NCBI GenBank assembly: GCA_903930345.1
Contig: CAIYYI010000204.1
Coordinates: forward strand, 1 to 37,341
Direction: 5' to 3'
Source: an uncultured Verrucomicrobiota bacterium
GTDB taxonomy: Bacteria > Verrucomicrobiota > Verrucomicrobiia > Limisphaerales > CAIYYI01
Length of the DNA stretch: 37,341 nt
Position 1 is the stretch's first letter; each line of letters opens with the position of its first letter. The notes below the pieces were generated by a model. It made no database searches and was not told the origin of the DNA. It saw only the letters and a list, made by a program, of their open reading frames with translations. Both the position numbers and the translations under genes were made by a program. Shown piece by piece: positions 21,959 to 32,492 of this stretch.

Positions 21959-23017
21959 CTATCCGGTCATCAGCAGCCCGCGTTGCCACTGCATGAGTTC
22001 CTGCTCCGCTGCGGGCTCGCTGGCCAGCGCCACCAAGGTGGCCCGGCTGGCGATGAATGAGGCCTCCAGGCCCAGCTTCTCCGCCTGCCGGTTCCGACGT
22101 TGCTCGAACTCCTGCAGGCGGGACTTTTGCGCCTCGGTCAAATGCCGCCGCACTGTTTGCAGTCGTTGAGCCTGCTTTGCCGCAGGCACTTCCAGGCCCC
22201 GCAGAATGGCATCCCGGATGGTATCCCGGCGCCGCTGCGACATCCGCCGGGGCATCAGGGGGTCCAAGGCGCCGTTGTTCACCGCCGCCTCCGCCAGTGC
22301 GGAGAGGGTGTCATGGGCCAGGATGAAGAACGGGGGGCGGTTGCATTGGATGGCTTCCCGCTCGCGCCAATACCATAATTCCCGGAGGATGGTCAGCGCC
22401 TGGCGATCCAGTAGTTGACTGCCTTTCATGCGCCATTCCAGATTGGGATCCGGGCTCCTCACCACGCGGGCCTCCTCCACCAGCCGCTGGCAAAACTCGC
22501 GGTGCCACTCCAGCCGGCCCAGGGCGGTCAGCTCCGCGCGCAGCGCCTGTTCCAGGGTGCGCAGATGCCGGGTGTCGTTGCGCGCATACTCCTCCATGCG
22601 GGGCGAGAGGGGGCGCTGGGCCCAATTGGCCTTTTGCGGCCCCTTCTCAAGTTTGATCCCCAGGTGCCGTTCCACCAGGCTCGACAGGCTGAACTGCTCG
22701 TACCCGAGCAAGCGCGCCGCGATCATAGTGTCAAACATCTGGTCCGGAACGAATCGATGGCAGCGGTTGAAGAGGCGCAAATCGTAATCCGACCCATGCA
22801 GGATCAGCTCGCGTCCGCGCAGTTTCTCCCAAAGGGGTTGCAAGTCAAAGGACGCCAGGGTGTCCACCAGAACATCGGCGCCGGGGATGCTGATCTGCAA
22901 AAGGCAGAGTTTTTCAGGATACGCATAAAGGCTGTCCGCCTCGGTATCCACCGCCACCCATGACGTTCGTTCCAGTTCGGTCAGGAACGGCGCCAAGGTT
23001 TTCTCATTTGCAATCAC
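21959..23017 (-). CDS. rnd: Ribonuclease D
   Basis: The 352-residue protein has the DEDDy exonuclease core: exo I WVAVDTEADSL (Asp, Glu), exo II ILHGSDYDLRLF (Asp) and exo III EYARNDTRHL (Tyr and Asp). A helical HRDC domain follows (REREAIQCNRPPFFILAHDT to DPLMPRR). It trims 3' ends of tRNA and other RNAs in the cytoplasm. Length is near the 370-residue norm with a slightly shortened C-terminus. It starts with GTG at 23017; no better start exists within the family-aligned region. It is divergent from the BamD-like gene. Confidence 0.93.
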   Translation of the reverse strand: MIANEKTLAPFLTELERTSWVAVDTEADSLYAYPEKLCLLQISIPGADVLVDTLASFDLQPLWEKLRGRELILHGSDYDLRLFNRCHRFVPDQMFDTMIAARLLGYEQFSLSSLVERHLGIKLEKGPQKANWAQRPLSPRMEEYARNDTRHLRTLEQALRAELTALGRLEWHREFCQRLVEEARVVRSPDPNLEWRMKGSQLLDRQALTILRELWYWREREAIQCNRPPFFILAHDTLSALAEAAVNNGALDPLMPRRMSQRRRDTIRDAILRGLEVPAAKQAQRLQTVRRHLTEAQKSRLQEFEQRRNRQAEKLGLEASFIASRATLVALASEPAAEQELMQWQRGLLMTG

Positions 23018-23145
23018 GACAACCTAATTTTCGTGCCATTACCCCCCCTAAGACAAGCGCAAATAACGGAAACAACGCGGTATTTCTGGTCCCGGGGCGT
23101 TACGGCAGGATTTGACCCGGCCGGTAATTCTGCTTTTTGCGTTTC

Positions 23146-23174
23146 TTGACTTGCCGCAGGGGGTTCGCTACGGT
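23146..23174 (+). promoter_or_regulatory. Promoter of the BamD-like gene (leaderless type)
   Basis: TTGACT (23146-23151), 17 bp, TACGGT (23169-23174), with seven bases to the ATG at 23182. It is one of the clearest promoters in the window and decides the start codon. Confidence 0.6.
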
Positions 23175-23181
23175 GGCTTTT

Positions 23182-24246
23182 ATGAATCGTTGGTTCGTGC
23201 GTATCATTTTGATTGCCGCCTGTCTTCTGGCTCTGCCCTTTCCGGCGCCAGCCCCCCTGATTTACCGGACGGGCGAGGGTTGGAGCTATGAGGCGGTGGG
23301 CTCCTCGGGCGAATGGCAGAAAAAACGCGCCAAGGACCAGTTGGAAGCTGCCACCCAAGCCTTTGACAAGAAGGACTATACCACCGCCATGAAGGCGGCC
23401 AAACGAACCGTGGCCGTCTGGCCGCTGTCCGATTTTGCCCCGGAGGCCCAGTTCCTCATCGGCCGCTGCTACGAGGCGAAAAAGAACCATGAACGCGCCT
23501 TCAAGGAATACCAAAAACTGCTCGAAAAATATCCCAAGTACCCCAACTCCGAGGATGTCTTGAAGCGCCAGTATGAGATTGCCAACCTCTATTTGGGTGG
23601 CAAGTGGTTCAAACTGTGGGGTTTGGTTCCCCTCTATCCCTCCATGGAAAAAACGGCGGACATGTATGAAAAAGTGATCAAAAACGCGCCCTACAGCGAA
23701 ATCGCCCCGGATGCCCAGATGAAAATCGGCAGCGCCCAGGAGAAACGCAAGGAGTTCCCCTCGGCTGTCAAAGCTTACGAACGCGCGGCGGATCGCTACA
23801 ATGATCGCAAACAGGTGGCCGCCGATTCCCTGTTCAAGGCCGGTCTTGCGTATTACAAACAGGCCAAAGAGGCCGAGTACGATCAGAACGCCTCCGCCCA
23901 GGCCATAGCCACCTTCAACGATTTCATCACGCTCTACCCCGATGATCCCCGCCTCGGCAAGGCGCGCGAAAACATTGAGGCGATGAGAATGGAACAGGCC
24001 CGCGGGGCCTTTCAAATCGCCCGCTTCTATGAAAAACGGCACCGTTGGAGCGGCGCGCTGGTCTATTACAACGAGGTGCTGCTCAAGAACCCGGACTCCA
24101 AGTACGCCGGGGATGCCCGCAAGCGGATTGATGACCTGAAGAAAAAGGTGGCGCTGGAAACTCCGGCGGAGCCGGAGAAACCCGCCCCCCTGGCGGCACC
24201 CGCCGTGGCCGCTCCGGACCCGAACGCCGCCAAACCGGCCAACTGA
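23182..24246 (+). CDS. BamD-like TPR outer-membrane assembly protein
   Basis: The 354-residue product begins with a signal peptide (FVRIILIAACLLALPFPAPA). It continues with TPR repeats typical of the YfiO/BamD family: AATQAFDKKDYTTAMKAAKR, FAPEAQFLIGRCYEAKKNHE, AFKEYQKLLEKYPKYPNSED, AFQIARFYEKRHRWSGALVY. BamD is an essential lipoprotein of the BAM complex that folds outer-membrane beta-barrels. Here an I-A-A-C motif occurs very early (Cys14), so lipidation is uncertain. The Ala/Pro-rich tail is low-complexity. It is followed 20 bp later by an LptE-like gene, so both belong to outer-membrane biogenesis. The start at 23182 is supported by the promoter seven bases upstream rather than the 45-bp-longer frame. 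Confidence 0.82.
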   Translation: MNRWFVRIILIAACLLALPFPAPAPLIYRTGEGWSYEAVGSSGEWQKKRAKDQLEAATQAFDKKDYTTAMKAAKRTVAVWPLSDFAPEAQFLIGRCYEAKKNHERAFKEYQKLLEKYPKYPNSEDVLKRQYEIANLYLGGKWFKLWGLVPLYPSMEKTADMYEKVIKNAPYSEIAPDAQMKIGSAQEKRKEFPSAVKAYERAADRYNDRKQVAADSLFKAGLAYYKQAKEAEYDQNASAQAIATFNDFITLYPDDPRLGKARENIEAMRMEQARGAFQIARFYEKRHRWSGALVYYNEVLLKNPDSKYAGDARKRIDDLKKKVALETPAEPEKPAPLAAPAVAAPDPNAAKPAN

Positions 24247-24266
24247 CTCCGTTGACCCCATCCAGG

Positions 24267-24836
24267 ATGACGGCCATGATCAAAACCGGAACCTCCGCCC
24301 GCCCCGCCCGGGGTTGGCCTTTCGCGGGTGGCCTGGCCGCCTGGGTATGGCTGACCTGCCTGCTGCTGACCGCCGGTTGTGCCGGTTACCATCTGGGTCC
24401 GAGCAACGGCACTGTCGCCGGTTCCCGCAGCATCCAGATCAACCCCTTCATCAACCAAACCATTGAGGCCCGCCTCGGTGATGCCGTGACCTCCGCCGTG
24501 CGCAAGAAGGTGCAGCAGGATGGCACCTTCAAGCTGAACACGGCGAATGGCGGGGATGTGATTGTCACGGGCGTCATCACCTCCCTGAACCGTTCCGAGT
24601 TGAGCTTCCAGCCCAGCGATATCCTCACCGTGCGGGATTACTACCTGACCTTGGAGGTGCGCGTTCGCGCCGTTGATCGCGCCTCCGGCAAAGTCTTGCT
24701 GGACCGCCCCGTGACGGGCCGCACCACGATGCGGGTCGGTTCCGACCTGGCCAGTGGCGAGCGGCAGGCCCTCCCCCTGCTCGCGGATGATCTGGCCCGC
24801 AACGTCACCGGACTGTTGGTGGACGGCCAGTGGTGA
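24267..24836 (+). CDS. lptE: LptE-like LPS-assembly lipoprotein
   Basis: The 189-residue product has a long signal ending in lipobox T-A-G-C (Cys38) and the mature start AGYHLGPSNG, a segment matching the LptE family opening (G-Y-x-L). The core includes INPFINQTIEARLGDAVTSA, GDVIVTGVITSLNRSELSFQ and the closing RNVTGLLVDGQW. LptE plugs the LptD barrel in the outer membrane during lipopolysaccharide export. The signal is longer than usual because of Arg/Pro residues before the hydrophobic core; starts at 24267 or 24276 are both possible. It lies 20 bp after the BamD-like gene, which supports the outer-membrane role. Confidence 0.85.
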   Translation: MTAMIKTGTSARPARGWPFAGGLAAWVWLTCLLLTAGCAGYHLGPSNGTVAGSRSIQINPFINQTIEARLGDAVTSAVRKKVQQDGTFKLNTANGGDVIVTGVITSLNRSELSFQPSDILTVRDYYLTLEVRVRAVDRASGKVLLDRPVTGRTTMRVGSDLASGERQALPLLADDLARNVTGLLVDGQW

Positions 24837-24956
24837 GCACGTCTGGGGGCGCGGAGGTTTTCCGTCCCCCCGGTTCAGGGCGTTTCTTGTATCCAAACCC
24901 CCTTCCCAAGCGTCATTTAGGCTAAATAGATGTGCCTGTGGGCGCGTCCAAAGCTT

Positions 24957-25652
24957 ATGAAATTCCAAGGGACACTTGCCGGGCGCCGTTCGGTGGCGTT
25001 CACGCTGATTGAGCTGCTCGTGGTGATCGCGATCATCGCCATCCTGGCGGGCCTGCTCCTGCCCGCGCTGGGCAAGGCCAAGGCCAAGGCCAAACGCATC
25101 GCGTGTGTGAACAACCTGCGCCAGGTGGGCTTGGGTTTTCGCATGTGGTCGGATGACAACGGCAGCAAGATGCCGTGGTGGCTGGACCTGACCAACGGAG
25201 GCACCCGCACCCTGCCCGAGGCGTGGATGCATTACGAGGTGGCCTCCAACGAGTTTGCCACGCCCAAAATCCTCCTCTGCCCCAGCGATCAGGACCGCAA
25301 ACAGGCCACGGATTGGTCCACCGATCCGACCCGCGGCTTTGCGGGCCTGAAGGATCAATCGCTGAGCTACTTTTTCGCCACCGAGGCCGGCGATTATGTC
25401 CCACGCCACCATTTGGCGGGGGATCGCAACGTGATCGGCCGGGATGGCACCAGTTGCGGGGTGGTGGAGCTGGTGGGTGTGATCACCTCCCTCTACCCTG
25501 ACTACGCGGATTGGGGCAAGGACATCCACGTCAACTCGGGTAACATCGCGATGGTGGATGGCAGCGTGCAGCAGTTCAATTATGCCGGCCTCCACAAATT
25601 CCTCTGGACGGCGGGCGACACCAACCTGAGCAACTGCGTCCTCAAACCGTAG
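24957..25652 (+). CDS. Prepilin-like (type II secretion/pseudopilin) H-X9-DG protein
   Basis: The 231-residue product carries a prepilin cleavage motif after RRSVA, followed by [20 protein letters not shown]: the Phe-x-x-x-Glu core and a hydrophobic helix. Ala, not Gly, precedes the Phe, a common variant in PVC bacteria. The rest shows [20 protein letters not shown] and [16 protein letters not shown], the H-X9-D-G motif of this large family, which is expanded in Planctomycetes and Verrucomicrobia. It is likely an exported, membrane-anchored pseudopilin-like protein; no function is known. The start at 24957 places the signal correctly; the 27-bp-longer frame is not needed. Confidence 0.92.
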   Translation: MKFQGTLAGRRSVAFTLIELLVVIAIIAILAGLLLPALGKAKAKAKRIACVNNLRQVGLGFRMWSDDNGSKMPWWLDLTNGGTRTLPEAWMHYEVASNEFATPKILLCPSDQDRKQATDWSTDPTRGFAGLKDQSLSYFFATEAGDYVPRHHLAGDRNVIGRDGTSCGVVELVGVITSLYPDYADWGKDIHVNSGNIAMVDGSVQQFNYAGLHKFLWTAGDTNLSNCVLKP

Positions 25653-25681
25653 GGCGCCTGGGATTTCCGGTTTGAAAAAGA

Positions 25682-25710
25682 TTGAACCGGAGGCCGAGTT
25701 GCAACACATT
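25682..25710 (+). promoter_or_regulatory. Promoter of the FG-GAP protein gene (leaderless type)
   Basis: TTGAAC (25682-25687), 17 bp, CACATT (25705-25710), seven bases before the ATG at 25718, where the signal peptide begins. Confidence 0.5.
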
Positions 25711-25717
25711 GCCGGGC

Positions 25718-28021
25718 ATGAGCGTTGCATCCGGTTGGTTGGGACGGTGGTCTGTTGCGCTGGGCCTGACGGCAGGTTTGGTCTCCGCACGGGCCGCTAC
25801 GAACTCCTTTGGCTTTGCCGGCCCGGAGATTTTCCCACTGGACCAGCAGGTCAGCCATTTGCGCGCCGCCGATCTGAACGGGGACGGCCTGAACGATCTG
25901 ATTGTCGTCAACAACGGACGGTCCCGCATCACTGTGTTGCTCAACCAGACCGGCAAGCCGCCCCGCACCCGCCCCACGGGTGGGCGCGACATCAATGAGC
26001 TGCCCCCGGACGCACGGTTTGCCATTGATTCCATCGCCTCCGAAAAACGGATCTCGGACCTGGCGGTGGCGGATTTGAACGGCGACCAGCAGCCCGACCT
26101 GGCCTACTACGGCGAGCCGAAGGAATTGGTGGTGCAATACAACCAGGGGACCAACGGCTGGAGCATGCCCAAACGCTGGGCCATTGAGGACGGCCAGACG
26201 GCCTTGAACACGCTGAGCACGGGCGACCTGAATGGCGATGGCCGTACGGATTTGGTCCTGCTCGGCGACAGCCATCTATATCTACTGGCGCAAAAAGCCG
26301 ATCACCAGTTGGCCGAGCCGGAAAAAATCCCCTTCTCCGGCATGGTCAAGTCCGTGCAGGTGCTCGACATAGACGGGGATGGCCGTCAGGACCTGCTGCT
26401 GGTGAACTGGGATTCGCCCAACCCGGTGCGTTTCCGGCTCCAAGACCCGGCGGGCCATCTGGGCCCGGAAATCCATTTCACCCTGCCCCCCATCCGCGCC
26501 TTTCACGCCGAGGATCTGAACGGGGACAAGCGCACTGAGATGGTCACCATCGCCCAGAATTCCGGGCGGGCGGAGCTGGCGGCCTTTCAGCGCAAGGCGG
26601 CGGAAAAGCTGACCGGCAATTTCCAGGTGGGCCAGTTCCAGACGCTGCCCCTGAACAAAACCAGCAAGGCCCGGCGCGGCTTGGCGTGGGCCGATGTCAA
26701 CGGCGACGGGCGCCCCGACCTGCTCGTGGCCGAACCGGACAGCGGGCAGCTCACCATCCACCTCCAATCCGCCGGGGGCGAGATCACCACCGGACGCACC
26801 TTCCCCACGCTCACCGGGGTGAGCGAGATCTCCGTGGCGGATTGGGACGGCGATGGCCGCAATGAGATTTTCCTGCTGAGCGCGGATGAGCGGCAGGTGG
26901 GGGTGACCCGCTGGGATGAGGGCGGCCGGGTGGCGTTTCCCACCCTGGTGCCGCTGGAGGGCAAGCCGCTGGCCCTGGCGGTGGGCGCGCTGGAGCCCGG
27001 CACCCCGCCGGTGCTGGCGCTGCTGGTGGATCAGGACGGCAGGCGCTCGCTCGTCCTCCGCCCGGCCAAAGGGCCGGCGCGCACGCAAAAGCTGGCGGAG
27101 AGTTTCAAGGCCAATCCCACCAGCCTCACCTTTCATGATGTCAACCAGGATGGCGCGATGGATCTGCTGGTGCTGATCGAGTACGAGAAGGTGAGGGTGC
27201 TGCTCCAGGAAAAGGGCCGGGATTTCCGGGAGCTGGAGGTTGCCCCGCCCGGCGGGAACCAGGACAAGCCGTGGCTGAGCGTGGCGGATGTGGATGGCGA
27301 CGGCCGCAGCGAGCTGTTGCTGGCCCAGAAGAATTTTGTCCGCGCCGTGGTGCTGAAGCCCGATGATGAGAAGGATCCGGGCAGGGGCTGGAGCTTTCAG
27401 GTGAAGGACCAGATCAACGGGGCCGGCAGCAATTCCCGGCTGGTCGGCGCCGCCGCCTTGCGCGCGGGCGAGGGGCGCGTTCCCACCCTCTTCCTGTTCG
27501 ACGTGGAGCGCAAGGTGCTCTCCGTCTGCGAGCGTGACGCGGCCGGGGTGTGGCAGATCGTCCGCAACCTGCCGCTGCCCTTTGCCGAGTTCTCCGCCCT
27601 CCAGCCGGTGGCCATGGGCACGGGGGCGCCGGACACAGTGGCCTTCCTCGGCCAGAACGCCGTCGCCTGGCTGCCCCTGCGCGGCCAGGTGTGGGAGACC
27701 AAGCAGTTGGACGGCTACGAAACCCCGGTCAAGGATGGCCGCCTGAACGATGTGATCTGCGGGGATCTGAACCAGGATGGCCGCGCCGACCTGGTGTTTC
27801 TGGAGACCGTGCGCAATTACCTGGACCTTGTCATGCTCAACGCCGACTCGAAGTTTGTCCCCTGCAACCGGTGGCAGGTGTTCGAGGAGCGGACTTTCCG
27901 CAACCGCCGCAGCGAGATGCCGGAGCCGCGCGAGGCGGTGATCACCGACCTGACGGGGGACGGCAAAAAGGACATGGCGGTGCTGGTGCATGACCGCATC
28001 CTGGTCTATCCGCAGGAATAA
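25718..28021 (+). CDS. Secreted FG-GAP/VCBS repeat beta-propeller protein
   Basis: The 767-residue product has a signal peptide (SVALGLTAGLVSARAA) and about eleven D-x-D/N-x-D-G calcium loops: DLNGDGLND, DLNGDQQPD, DLNGDGRTD, DIDGDGRQD, DLNGDKRTE, DVNGDGRPD, DWDGDGRNE, DVNQDGAMD, DVDGDGRSE, DLNQDGRAD and DLTGDGKKD. Each is followed by a hydrophobic strand (LIVVNN, LLLVNW, LLVAEP). This is an integrin-alpha-like propeller, possibly two seven-blade units. Such proteins bind Ca2+ and are thought to mediate adhesion or surface recognition. No catalytic domain is seen. The start at 25718 is taken from signal and promoter; the 36-bp longer frame is rejected. Confidence 0.9.
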   Translation: MSVASGWLGRWSVALGLTAGLVSARAATNSFGFAGPEIFPLDQQVSHLRAADLNGDGLNDLIVVNNGRSRITVLLNQTGKPPRTRPTGGRDINELPPDARFAIDSIASEKRISDLAVADLNGDQQPDLAYYGEPKELVVQYNQGTNGWSMPKRWAIEDGQTALNTLSTGDLNGDGRTDLVLLGDSHLYLLAQKADHQLAEPEKIPFSGMVKSVQVLDIDGDGRQDLLLVNWDSPNPVRFRLQDPAGHLGPEIHFTLPPIRAFHAEDLNGDKRTEMVTIAQNSGRAELAAFQRKAAEKLTGNFQVGQFQTLPLNKTSKARRGLAWADVNGDGRPDLLVAEPDSGQLTIHLQSAGGEITTGRTFPTLTGVSEISVADWDGDGRNEIFLLSADERQVGVTRWDEGGRVAFPTLVPLEGKPLALAVGALEPGTPPVLALLVDQDGRRSLVLRPAKGPARTQKLAESFKANPTSLTFHDVNQDGAMDLLVLIEYEKVRVLLQEKGRDFRELEVAPPGGNQDKPWLSVADVDGDGRSELLLAQKNFVRAVVLKPDDEKDPGRGWSFQVKDQINGAGSNSRLVGAAALRAGEGRVPTLFLFDVERKVLSVCERDAAGVWQIVRNLPLPFAEFSALQPVAMGTGAPDTVAFLGQNAVAWLPLRGQVWETKQLDGYETPVKDGRLNDVICGDLNQDGRADLVFLETVRNYLDLVMLNADSKFVPCNRWQVFEERTFRNRRSEMPEPREAVITDLTGDGKKDMAVLVHDRILVYPQE

Positions 28022-28040
28022 CCCCCGGTTTTTTCACCCC

Positions 28041-28988
28041 ATGAGCGAACCCCTGACCCGCAACCAGCGGTTGCACCGCAGCGTGCGCGCCACCGTGCTG
28101 GGCATGGTCATCAATTTTTTCCTGGCCGGTGGCAAGCTGGCCGCCGGGTTGCTGGGCCATTCCCATGCCCTGGTGGCCGATGCGGTGGAATCCATGGCGG
28201 ACATTTTCAGCTCGCTGATCGTCTGGCGAGGGGTGGTGGTGGCCGCCGCCCCGCCCGATGAGGACCACCCCTACGGCCATGGCAAAGCCGAGCCGCTGGC
28301 CTCGGCCATGGTCGCGACCATGCTGCTCCTGGCCGCCACCTGGATTGCCATCCAGTCCGTGCGCGAAATCGTCACCCCGCACCGGGCCCCGGCCCCGTTC
28401 ACGTTGCTGGTGCTGGTGGGGGTGGTGGTGGTCAAGGAGCTGCTGTTCCGCTTTGTCCAGGGGGAGGCGGATGCCGTGGATAACAGCGCCGTCCGCTCGG
28501 ACGCCTGGCATCACCGCAGCGATGCCATCACCTCCTTCGCGGCCGGCCTGGGCATTACGGTTTCCCTGCTGGGGGGCGCGGGCTACGAGGCAGCGGATGA
28601 CGTGGCCGCCGTGTTCGCGGCGGGCATCATCGCCTGGAATGGCTGGCGCCTGCTGCGCCCGGCCATGGATGAGCTGATGGACACCTGCCCTGATTCCGCC
28701 CTGGTTGAGCGGCTGCGCCACATCGCCGCCCGGGTGCCCGGCGTGGACAACGTGGAAAAGTGTTTTGCCCGCAAAAGCGGCTACCAGTATTTCGTGGACA
28801 TGCACGTGGAGGTGCAGCCCGCCCTGACCGTGGTGGAGGCGCACGCCATCGCGCACGAGGTCAAGGATGCGGTGCGCCACGAGGTGCCATCCGTGTGCGA
28901 TGTGCTGGTACACATTGAGCCCAGCCGCACCTCCACGGCGGGCGGGGAGGTTGCCCGGCCCGGCCCGGCGACCGCGCCCCACCCGTAG
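28041..28988 (+). CDS. Cation diffusion facilitator (CDF) metal exporter
   Basis: The 315-residue protein shows CDF motifs: HSHALVADAVESMADI with two metal-binding residues in TM2, DEDHPYGHGKAE in the cytoplasmic loop, and HHRSDAITS in TM5. A C-terminal domain (LRHIAARVPGVDNVEKCFAR, VDMHVEVQPALTVVEAHAI) regulates dimers. Such proteins export Zn2+, Co2+, Fe2+ or Mn2+ against H+. The start at 28041 follows 19 bases after the previous stop, and no Shine-Dalgarno sequence is seen. It may be co-transcribed with the FG-GAP gene. The substrate metal cannot be decided. The TerC-like gene elsewhere in the window is another possible metal exporter. Confidence 0.94.
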   Translation: MSEPLTRNQRLHRSVRATVLGMVINFFLAGGKLAAGLLGHSHALVADAVESMADIFSSLIVWRGVVVAAAPPDEDHPYGHGKAEPLASAMVATMLLLAATWIAIQSVREIVTPHRAPAPFTLLVLVGVVVVKELLFRFVQGEADAVDNSAVRSDAWHHRSDAITSFAAGLGITVSLLGGAGYEAADDVAAVFAAGIIAWNGWRLLRPAMDELMDTCPDSALVERLRHIAARVPGVDNVEKCFARKSGYQYFVDMHVEVQPALTVVEAHAIAHEVKDAVRHEVPSVCDVLVHIEPSRTSTAGGEVARPGPATAPHP

Positions 28989-29011
28989 GGGCGCCCAAAG
29001 CGCCCCCAGCC

Positions 29012-30753
<1,742 letters not shown>

Positions 30754-30831
30754 CAACCAATCTCCCGGAGATTCGGTGCAGTACCCATGTCAAAGAACAA
30801 AAGTTTACTAAAAATTTACTATTTCATTACC

Positions 30832-30852
30832 GGTTCAGGGTTTTTCTGAACC
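30832..30852. other. Hairpin GGTTCAG-N7-CTGAACC
   Basis: A perfect 7-bp stem with a 7-base T-rich loop, extended by CC/GG with a one-base bulge. No T-run follows it, so terminator function is doubtful. Confidence 0.5.
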
Positions 30853-30901
30853 CGGCCCCAGCCCACTCGCTTTCCCCGATTCTCCACAGGGGGAGTTCAT
30901 T

Positions 30902-30931
30902 TGGCACTTTCTGGCACCTTTTGGCACCATG
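30902..30931. repeat. Tandem 10-bp repeat, three units (TGGCACNNNN)
   Basis: TGGCACTTTC, TGGCACCTTT and TGGCACCATG are consecutive, so GTGCCA motifs on the minus strand sit on one face of the helix. This could be a protein-binding array or a low-complexity relic. Confidence 0.6.
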
Positions 30932-31437
30932 TTTTGCGGCGGCGCATGGAAAACGAGCGGAAAAGTAGAAATATGGAAAGTTGAAAACAGAAATATGCCG
31001 GCCCCTTTCGAACTCGGAAGTCGGAACTCCGGAGATCCACCGGTTGGCATTGATGATGTATTCATAACGCGAGGTACATTCTCATATATTCCGCTGCCTG
31101 GCAAGCCGGATTGGTGTATTAATGTTGTATGATACATCACATAATGACGAAGATGTGATTGACCACGAATTGCTCAAAGCACACGAATAGGGGCTGGGGG
31201 GAGGGCTGAGGGATTTCTCACGCGGAGAGGGGGAAACGGGAAGATGGGAGATTGCAGATAGGGTCCCGTCGGTTGATGGTTCTTGGTTGCTAGTTGATGG
31301 CTAAACGAGGACGTGGGAGATGGGTGATTGAAGATAGGAGCTGAAATGACCGCAATGACCGCAATGACCATTGACTGCGTGGATTACTTCGATCTCTTTT
31401 AACTGCCTTTTGCGGGCTCACGGCGTATGGTGGGCAG

Positions 31438-32472
31438 GTGGCCGCATTGGATATTCAGTTTCTTCAGGGCAGCGTCTTCCTGCCGCAGTTGGGTTTGTGG
31501 CTTGATGCGCACCGGCGCCAGACCGGCGCTGAGCGGGTGCTGGTAAGCCATGCCCATTCCGATCATATCGGCCGCCACCGGGAGGTGATCCTCACCCCCG
31601 GCACCGCGCGCCTGATGGGGAAACGCCTGGGTGGCCAACGGCAGGAACACTGCCAAGAATACCTTCAACCGGTTGAATATCAAGGAACAAACGGTCCATT
31701 CCGCGTCACTCTCCTACCGGCGGGACACATCCTCGGCAGCGCCATGGCCTGGATTGAGGCGGAGGGGCAGACCCTGCTTTACACCGGTGATTTCAAACTC
31801 CGTCCCGGCCTGACCGCCGAGCCGTGCCAACCGAGGCGCGCGGACATCCTGATCACGGAAACCACGTTTGGACGACCCAAGTACCGGCTACCCCCGGCGG
31901 CCCAGGTGTTGGGCGAGCTGGTGCGCTTCTGCCAGGAGACCCTGGCCCGGGGGGAGACGGCGCTGCTGCTGGCCTATTCGCTGGGCAAAAGCCAGGAGCT
32001 TATCCAGGCACTCGGTTCCGTCCCACTGCCCATCGTGGTCCATGAAACCGTCTTCCGCCTCGCCCAAGTGTATGCGGAACTCGGCCAAGCACTGCCCGCG
32101 CACACGCGGCTGGAGGGGGACAATTATTTGGGAAAGGTGCTTATTTGTCCGCCGCAGGCGCTGCCGCCACAACTCAAACCACCCGCCACGGGGCAGGGCG
32201 TGCGCCGGGCGGTGGCCACCGGCTGGGCCATGGATGCCAGTTGCCGCTACCGGTTCGGCGTTGAGGCGGCTTTTCCCCTCAGCGATCATGCCGATTTCCA
32301 GGAATTGCTGGAGTTTGTCCGGCTGGTCTCCCCCAAAGAGGTGCTGACCCTGCATGGGTTCGCGGCGGATTTTGCCCAGACCCTGCGCAACCAGGGTTAT
32401 GCCGCCCGGGCCCTCGGGGTGTCCGGTGAACAATTGGAGCTGGGTCCGGCCATCCTGGGCTCATTGGAATAA
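31438..32472 (+). CDS. MBL-fold exonuclease / RNA-processing hydrolase
   Basis: The 344-residue protein has metallo-beta-lactamase motifs: SHAHSDHIGRH (a variant of HxHxDH), LLPAGHILGSAMAW, TLLYTGDFKLRPG with the metal Asp, DILITETTFG, and the C-terminal PLSDHADFQELLEF and LTLHGFAADFA. This is the 'exonuclease of the beta-lactamase fold involved in RNA processing' group, related to the CPSF73 and ligase-associated nucleases, which cut nucleic acid with two metal ions in the cytoplasm. It starts with GTG at 31438; an earlier ATG at 31427 is out of frame. It ends 20 bp before the pectate-lyase-like gene stop, convergently. No ligase gene is adjacent. Confidence 0.87.
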   Translation: MAALDIQFLQGSVFLPQLGLWLDAHRRQTGAERVLVSHAHSDHIGRHREVILTPGTARLMGKRLGGQRQEHCQEYLQPVEYQGTNGPFRVTLLPAGHILGSAMAWIEAEGQTLLYTGDFKLRPGLTAEPCQPRRADILITETTFGRPKYRLPPAAQVLGELVRFCQETLARGETALLLAYSLGKSQELIQALGSVPLPIVVHETVFRLAQVYAELGQALPAHTRLEGDNYLGKVLICPPQALPPQLKPPATGQGVRRAVATGWAMDASCRYRFGVEAAFPLSDHADFQELLEFVRLVSPKEVLTLHGFAADFAQTLRNQGYAARALGVSGEQLELGPAILGSLE

Positions 32473-32492
32473 CTCGCTGTTTCGAGCCCTGC

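Noticed and set aside
24066-25790. 574-residue minus-strand frame over the LptE-like and prepilin-like genes
   Set aside because: It is antisense to genes with clear signatures, and the sequence is of shadow type.
26282-27991. 569-residue minus-strand frame over the FG-GAP gene
   Set aside because: It arises from antisense of the repeated D-x-D-x-D-G codons.
30929-31132. 67-residue frame in the gene-free region
   Set aside because: No promoter, no family features; the start overlaps a repeat unit.
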